Under the pieces are notes generated by a model. That model saw only the letters and a program-made list of their open reading frames with translations, had not been told where the DNA came from and ran no database searches. From VXPQ01 sp965117025 (GTDB taxonomy: Bacteria; Bacteroidota; Rhodothermia; Rhodothermales; VXPQ01), in assembly GCA_965117025.1 (NCBI GenBank), contig OZ220746.1:1612001-1676000 (forward strand): a stretch of DNA of 64,000 bases, read 5' to 3'. Shown here one piece after another: positions 60,715-64,000 of the stretch. Positions within the stretch are counted from its first letter, which is position 1. Every line of letters starts with the position of its first letter. A program made the position numbers and the translations under genes.

Positions 60715-61158
60715 ATGAATGCGAACACCTTCAAAACTTATTCCGCCAAACCCGGTGACGTTGAGCGCAGCTGGTACGTCGTCGATGCCAGAAATCAGGT
60801 AGTCGGACGGCTTGCATCGCGTATCGCCTCTATTTTGCGCGGAAAACACAACCCGCGGTTCACGCCCCATGTGGATACCGGCGATTTCGTGATTGTCGTA
60901 AATGCAGACAAGGTCCGCCTTACCGGCAACAAGGAAACGGCGAAGGAGTACTTTCGTTACAGCGGGTATCCAGGTGGAGAACGGTTTACAACGCCTGAGG
61001 AAATGCGCGCCTCCAAGCCGGATTTTATCGTGCGGAACGCCGTCCGGGGAATGATGCCGAAAGGCCCCCTTGGCCGTCAGATGCTTAAAAAACTGAAAGT
61101 GTACGCCGGCCCGGATCATCCGCACGAGGCGCAGCAACCAAAGGAACTCACCTTATAA
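60715..61158 (+). CDS. rplM: 50S ribosomal protein L13
   Basis: A 147-residue protein with the L13 hallmarks: WYVVDARNQVVGRLASRIASILRGKHNP near the start, DFVIVVNADKVRLTGNK, and VRGMMPKGPLGRQMLKKLKVYAGPDHPHEAQQP near the end. It is followed 31 bp later by rpsI, the universal L13-S9 pair. There is no convincing Shine-Dalgarno sequence before the start in an A/T-rich leader. Confidence 0.96.
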   Translation: MNANTFKTYSAKPGDVERSWYVVDARNQVVGRLASRIASILRGKHNPRFTPHVDTGDFVIVVNADKVRLTGNKETAKEYFRYSGYPGGERFTTPEEMRASKPDFIVRNAVRGMMPKGPLGRQMLKKLKVYAGPDHPHEAQQPKELTL

Positions 61159-61189
61159 TATAACCGTCGAAGCGACGACTCCTTAATTT

Positions 61190-61585
61190 ATGGCAGGACC
61201 TGTTCAGCACATCGGCATAGGCCGTCGAAAAACATCCACCGCACGCGTGTATCTGCGCACCGGCAGCGGCCAGGTGACGGTTAACCGCCGTCCCTACGAA
61301 GAGTATTTTCCGCTCGACTGGCGGCGCAAGATCATCTTCCAGCCCTTTGAGGTGACCGGCACGACCGGGCAATTCGACGTGCTGGTCAATGCAAAGGGCG
61401 GGGGATTGACGGGACAGGTCGAAGCCATCCGGCTCGGGGTTGCTCGTGCGCTGATCGATTTTAACGGAGATTTTAAAAAACCTCTTCGCGACGCCGGTCT
61501 CCTTACCCGGGATGATCGCATGGTCGAACGCAAGAAGTACGGTCGTCCGAAGGCCCGCAAACGGTTCCAGTTCAGCAAGCGGTAA
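61190..61585 (+). CDS. rpsI: 30S ribosomal protein S9
   Basis: A 131-residue protein with GIGRRKTSTARVYLRTGSGQVTVN, VLVNAKGGGLTGQVEAIRLGVARAL and the conserved basic C-terminus GRPKARKRFQFSKR, which reaches the ribosomal P site. It forms the usual pair with rplM. Confidence 0.96.
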   Translation: MAGPVQHIGIGRRKTSTARVYLRTGSGQVTVNRRPYEEYFPLDWRRKIIFQPFEVTGTTGQFDVLVNAKGGGLTGQVEAIRLGVARALIDFNGDFKKPLRDAGLLTRDDRMVERKKYGRPKARKRFQFSKR

Positions 61586-61712
61586 CGCATGCACCGGACA
61601 ACCGTTTTAAATCACACATACCGCCTGACATGCAACGGGGTGGCCGGGGCGCCGGTCATGTTTCATGAGGGACGGCGGTAGAGGAACAAACCCGGCGGAT
61701 TCCGCCCTATTC

Positions 61713-62519
61713 ATGAGCGAAACGACACCCACAACGACTGTCTCCAAGCCCGGAGCGACCTCGCAGGAAGCCCCTGAAGCCGGACAGAAATCCGGACATC
61801 AGGTCAGTATCGAGCAACTCCTTAAAGCAGGTACGCATTTCGGCCACCTCACATCCCGCTGGAATCCGAAGATGAAAAAATACATCTTCATGCAGCGGAA
61901 CAACATCCATATCATCGACCTGATGCAAACGCAGGCGATGCTGAACACCGCAGCAGAGGCAGCCTCCCGTTTTGCGCGTATGGGCAAGCCGCTCCTCTTC
62001 GTAGGCACAAAAAAACAGGCCAGGGAAACGGTCCGTAACTATGCGGTGTCGTGCGATTCTCCGTACGTGGTTGAACGCTGGCTTGGCGGGACACTGACGA
62101 ATTTTCAGACTATTCGCGGGAGCATCCGGCGAATGGACGAACTGGCCCGATTCGAGGAAGGCGAATCTTTCCAGACGCTCAAGAAAAAGGAGCGGTTGAT
62201 GCATACCCGAGAACACGAAAAACTCGTGAAGGTGCTCAGCGGCATAGCCACCATGCCGCGTCTGCCGGGAGCGGTTTTCGTGGTGGATATCAATCGGGAA
62301 CACATTGCTGTAAAGGAGGCGCGCAAACTTGGCATACCGATCATTGCAATGATCGATACGAACTGCGATCCGGACCTGGTAGATTACCCGATCCCGGCCA
62401 ACGACGACGCGCTCAAGTCGATCCAGCTTGTTACCTCCGTCATCGCCAACGCAGTGAACGAAGGCAAGCGGACGAAAGAAACCAGGGAAGCCCACGAAGA
62501 CAACAAGCGGAAATCCTGA
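61713..62519 (+). CDS. rpsB: 30S ribosomal protein S2
   Basis: Starting at ATG 61713 (MSETTPTTTVSKPGATSQEA) gives 268 residues; the frame is open upstream to 61665 but the added residues are not conserved. Core motifs are SIEQLLKAGTHFGHLTSRWNPKMKKYIF, VERWLGGTLTNFQTIR and IPIIAMIDTNCDPDLVDYPIPANDDA. The N-terminal Thr/Ser-rich extension and charged C-terminal tail are extra. It is the first gene of the rpsB-tsf-pyrH block. Confidence 0.96.
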   Translation: MSETTPTTTVSKPGATSQEAPEAGQKSGHQVSIEQLLKAGTHFGHLTSRWNPKMKKYIFMQRNNIHIIDLMQTQAMLNTAAEAASRFARMGKPLLFVGTKKQARETVRNYAVSCDSPYVVERWLGGTLTNFQTIRGSIRRMDELARFEEGESFQTLKKKERLMHTREHEKLVKVLSGIATMPRLPGAVFVVDINREHIAVKEARKLGIPIIAMIDTNCDPDLVDYPIPANDDALKSIQLVTSVIANAVNEGKRTKETREAHEDNKRKS

Positions 62520-62591
62520 GAAACCGGCGATCCTCGCAGCCGCACGGATCGCTCCTCTGGAGAAATTCCTATTTGAAGACAAAAAACGACC

Positions 62592-63422
62592 ATGACTATA
62601 ACGGCAGCCGACGTCAAGAAACTCCGTGAAATCACGGGAGTCGGCATGATGGACTGCAAAAAAGCGCTCCAGGAAGCGAACGGCGATCTGGAAGCCGCCG
62701 TGGATATTCTGCGCAAAAAAGGACAGAAGGTGGCGGAGAAACGAGCCGCTCGAGAAGCCAATGAGGGTCTCGTGGTAGCTGCGCTTTCCGACAACGGGAA
62801 AAGAGGGGCGCTCCTCGAACTCAATTGCGAAACCGACTTCGTCGCAAGAAACGAGGAGTTTAGACAACTCGCCGAAGCAATTGCCCGGATCGTACTGGAA
62901 AAAGCCCCGCAAAGCACCGATGCATTGCAAGGTGTCGAGTTCGCGGAGGGCCGGACTGTGGAACAGACTCTGGTGGAAGCAACCGGAAAAATCGGCGAAA
63001 AGATTGTCGCGCGCCGGTTTGTCCTGCTTGAAAGCAAGGACGGGCAAATCGTTGCCTATATTCACCCGGGCTCCCGTCTCGGTGTGCTTGTGGATATGTA
63101 CGGTAACGGTCAGGTGGAAGACGCCGGAACTGACGTGGCCATGCAGGTGGCCGCCATGAATCCCGTCGCTACTACCAAGGAAGATGTTCCCGAGAGCGTC
63201 AAAGAGAAAGAGCTTGAGATTGCGCGGGAATCCGCCCGGAACGAAGGCAAGCCGGATCACATTATTGACCGGATCGCCACCGGTAAGCTGGAACGGTACT
63301 ACAAGGATCATGTGCTGGTTGAACAACCTTTCGTCAAGGATTCCTCGATGAGTGTAAAGGCGATGCTGCACAAGGCGGAGGCTGGCGTACGTCGGTTCGC
63401 TCGTTTCGCACTGGGAGAATAA
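62592..63422 (+). CDS. tsf: Elongation factor Ts
   Basis: EF-Ts recycles EF-Tu GDP to GTP. The 276-residue protein opens TITAADVKKLREITGVGMMDCKKALQEANGDLEAAVDILRKKG, a UBA-like domain, followed by the TDFVARN element (NCETDFVARNEEF) that contacts EF-Tu. It follows rpsB by 72 bp, the normal order. The dimerisation region near the C-terminus looks complete. Confidence 0.96.
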   Translation: MTITAADVKKLREITGVGMMDCKKALQEANGDLEAAVDILRKKGQKVAEKRAAREANEGLVVAALSDNGKRGALLELNCETDFVARNEEFRQLAEAIARIVLEKAPQSTDALQGVEFAEGRTVEQTLVEATGKIGEKIVARRFVLLESKDGQIVAYIHPGSRLGVLVDMYGNGQVEDAGTDVAMQVAAMNPVATTKEDVPESVKEKELEIARESARNEGKPDHIIDRIATGKLERYYKDHVLVEQPFVKDSSMSVKAMLHKAEAGVRRFARFALGE

Positions 63423-63443
63423 TCTCCTGACCCCCTGAAATCA

Positions 63444-64000
63444 TGGCAAGCGATACGCATCGGAGCGCATACAAGCGTATTCTGCTCAAACTGAGTGGGG
63501 AAGCGTTGCTGGGCGCCCGATCTTACGGCATTGATCCCGATGTGCTTGCCGGATACGCCCGGGAGATCGAAACCATTGTGGAACGCGGGATAGAGGTGGC
63601 CGTCGTGATCGGCGGCGGCAACATTTTTCGCGGTGTTCGAACCGCCCATGCCGGCATGACCCGTGCCCATGCCGATTACATGGGCATGCTCGCTACGATG
63701 ATCAATGCCATGGCGCTGCAAGACGCACTTGAGCAAGCAGGCCTCCAGACGCGGTTGCAATCCAGCATAAAGATGGAGGAGATCGCCGAACCGTTCATCC
63801 GCCGCCGGGCTATTCGCCATCTGGAAAAAGGACGGGTGGTCATTTTCGGCGCCGGCACCGGGAACCCATACTTTACGACCGACACGGCTGCTGCGCTTCG
63901 GGCGCTCGAAATCGAAGCCGATGTCCTCCTGAAGGGTACGCGTGTCGCCGGTATTTTTTCGGCGGATCCCGAAGCCGATCCGGATGCGAAAATGTACGAT
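63444..64000 (+). CDS. pyrH: Uridylate (UMP) kinase, N-terminal part (cut by window edge)
   Basis: PyrH phosphorylates UMP to UDP. ATG 63444 starts a frame of 185 codons that runs off the window. Family motifs are visible: RILLKLSGEALLG near the start, VVIGGGNIFRG for phosphate binding, DYMGMLATMINAMALQDALE, FGAGTGNPYFTTDTAAALRA and KGTRVAGIFSADPE. About 50 residues at the C-terminus are missing. It lies 21 bp after tsf. Confidence 0.95.

Noticed and set aside
1..64000. CRISPR array, rRNA, tmRNA or complete prophage
   Set aside because: No regularly spaced direct repeats, no rRNA-like sequence, no tmRNA ends and no phage structural genes were seen.

Overview
The window looks like the replication-origin neighbourhood of a bacterium related to Bacteroidota/Rhodothermota. 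That placement is an inference from gene content: a Bacteroidota-like UvrA that lacks the first cysteine pair, a long YidC with a large periplasmic domain, weak Shine-Dalgarno signals and -7 elements resembling TAnnTTTG. No rRNA is present to confirm it. Coding density is high and base composition is moderately GC-rich, with AT-rich islands near 0.6 kb and 20-21 kb.

Layout. 0-0.8 kb: a hipBA-type toxin-antitoxin pair (HipA cut by the window edge) preceded by four evenly spaced operator-like inverted repeats. 1.0-8.6 kb: metF-metH overlapping by 4 bp, then uvrA. 8.6-17 kb: envelope genes (three GT4 glycosyltransferases, an MMPL/RND exporter, a DUF3047 protein and an integral membrane protein). 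17.1-19.9 kb: a MaoC hydratase, recF and murQ, with two perfect ParB-binding parS palindromes. 20-33.4 kb: an accessory stretch with small orphan ORFs, a lone AAA ATPase, an AlbA-type ATP-binding protein, signal-peptide TPR proteins, a C-24 sterol methyltransferase homologue convergent with an AcrB-type RND pump, a LOG-family protein, and fragments of an IS481 transposase and other broken genes. 33.7-44.3 kb: mfd, then the classic origin-proximal block rsmG-mnmG-mnmE-yidC-rnpA-rpmH on the minus strand and two tRNAs. 44.7-50.3 kb: a five-gene signalling operon (STAS protein, response-regulator/PP2C phosphatase, anti-sigma-type ATPase, periplasmic binding protein, TorS-like histidine kinase). 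50.3-56.6 kb: a DEAD-box helicase and the lipid-synthesis block yceD-rpmF-plsX-fabH-fabD-fabG. 56.9-59.6 kb: an oriC candidate with DnaA boxes, dnaA and dnaN. 59.7-64 kb: an ECF sigma factor, then rplM-rpsI-rpsB-tsf-pyrH (pyrH cut by the edge).

Gene direction flips at dnaA: most housekeeping genes to the left are on the minus strand and most to the right on the plus strand, as expected for leading-strand coding away from an origin near 57 kb. The parS sites about 37-39 kb away fit the same picture.

The most unusual observations are: (1) a dispersed element of about 20 bp (TAGGGYCTGTTA...CAC..ATG) that supplies the stop codon of several unrelated genes or sits against a start codon; (2) a second dispersed motif, GGATACTCTGAT, which forms a perfect 15-bp hairpin between metH and uvrA; (3) a DnaA with no room for domain I; (4) four hip operators at 39-41 bp spacing; (5) a partner-switching operon joined to a periplasmic-binding-protein/histidine-kinase sensor; (6) the bacterial sterol methyltransferase homologue.
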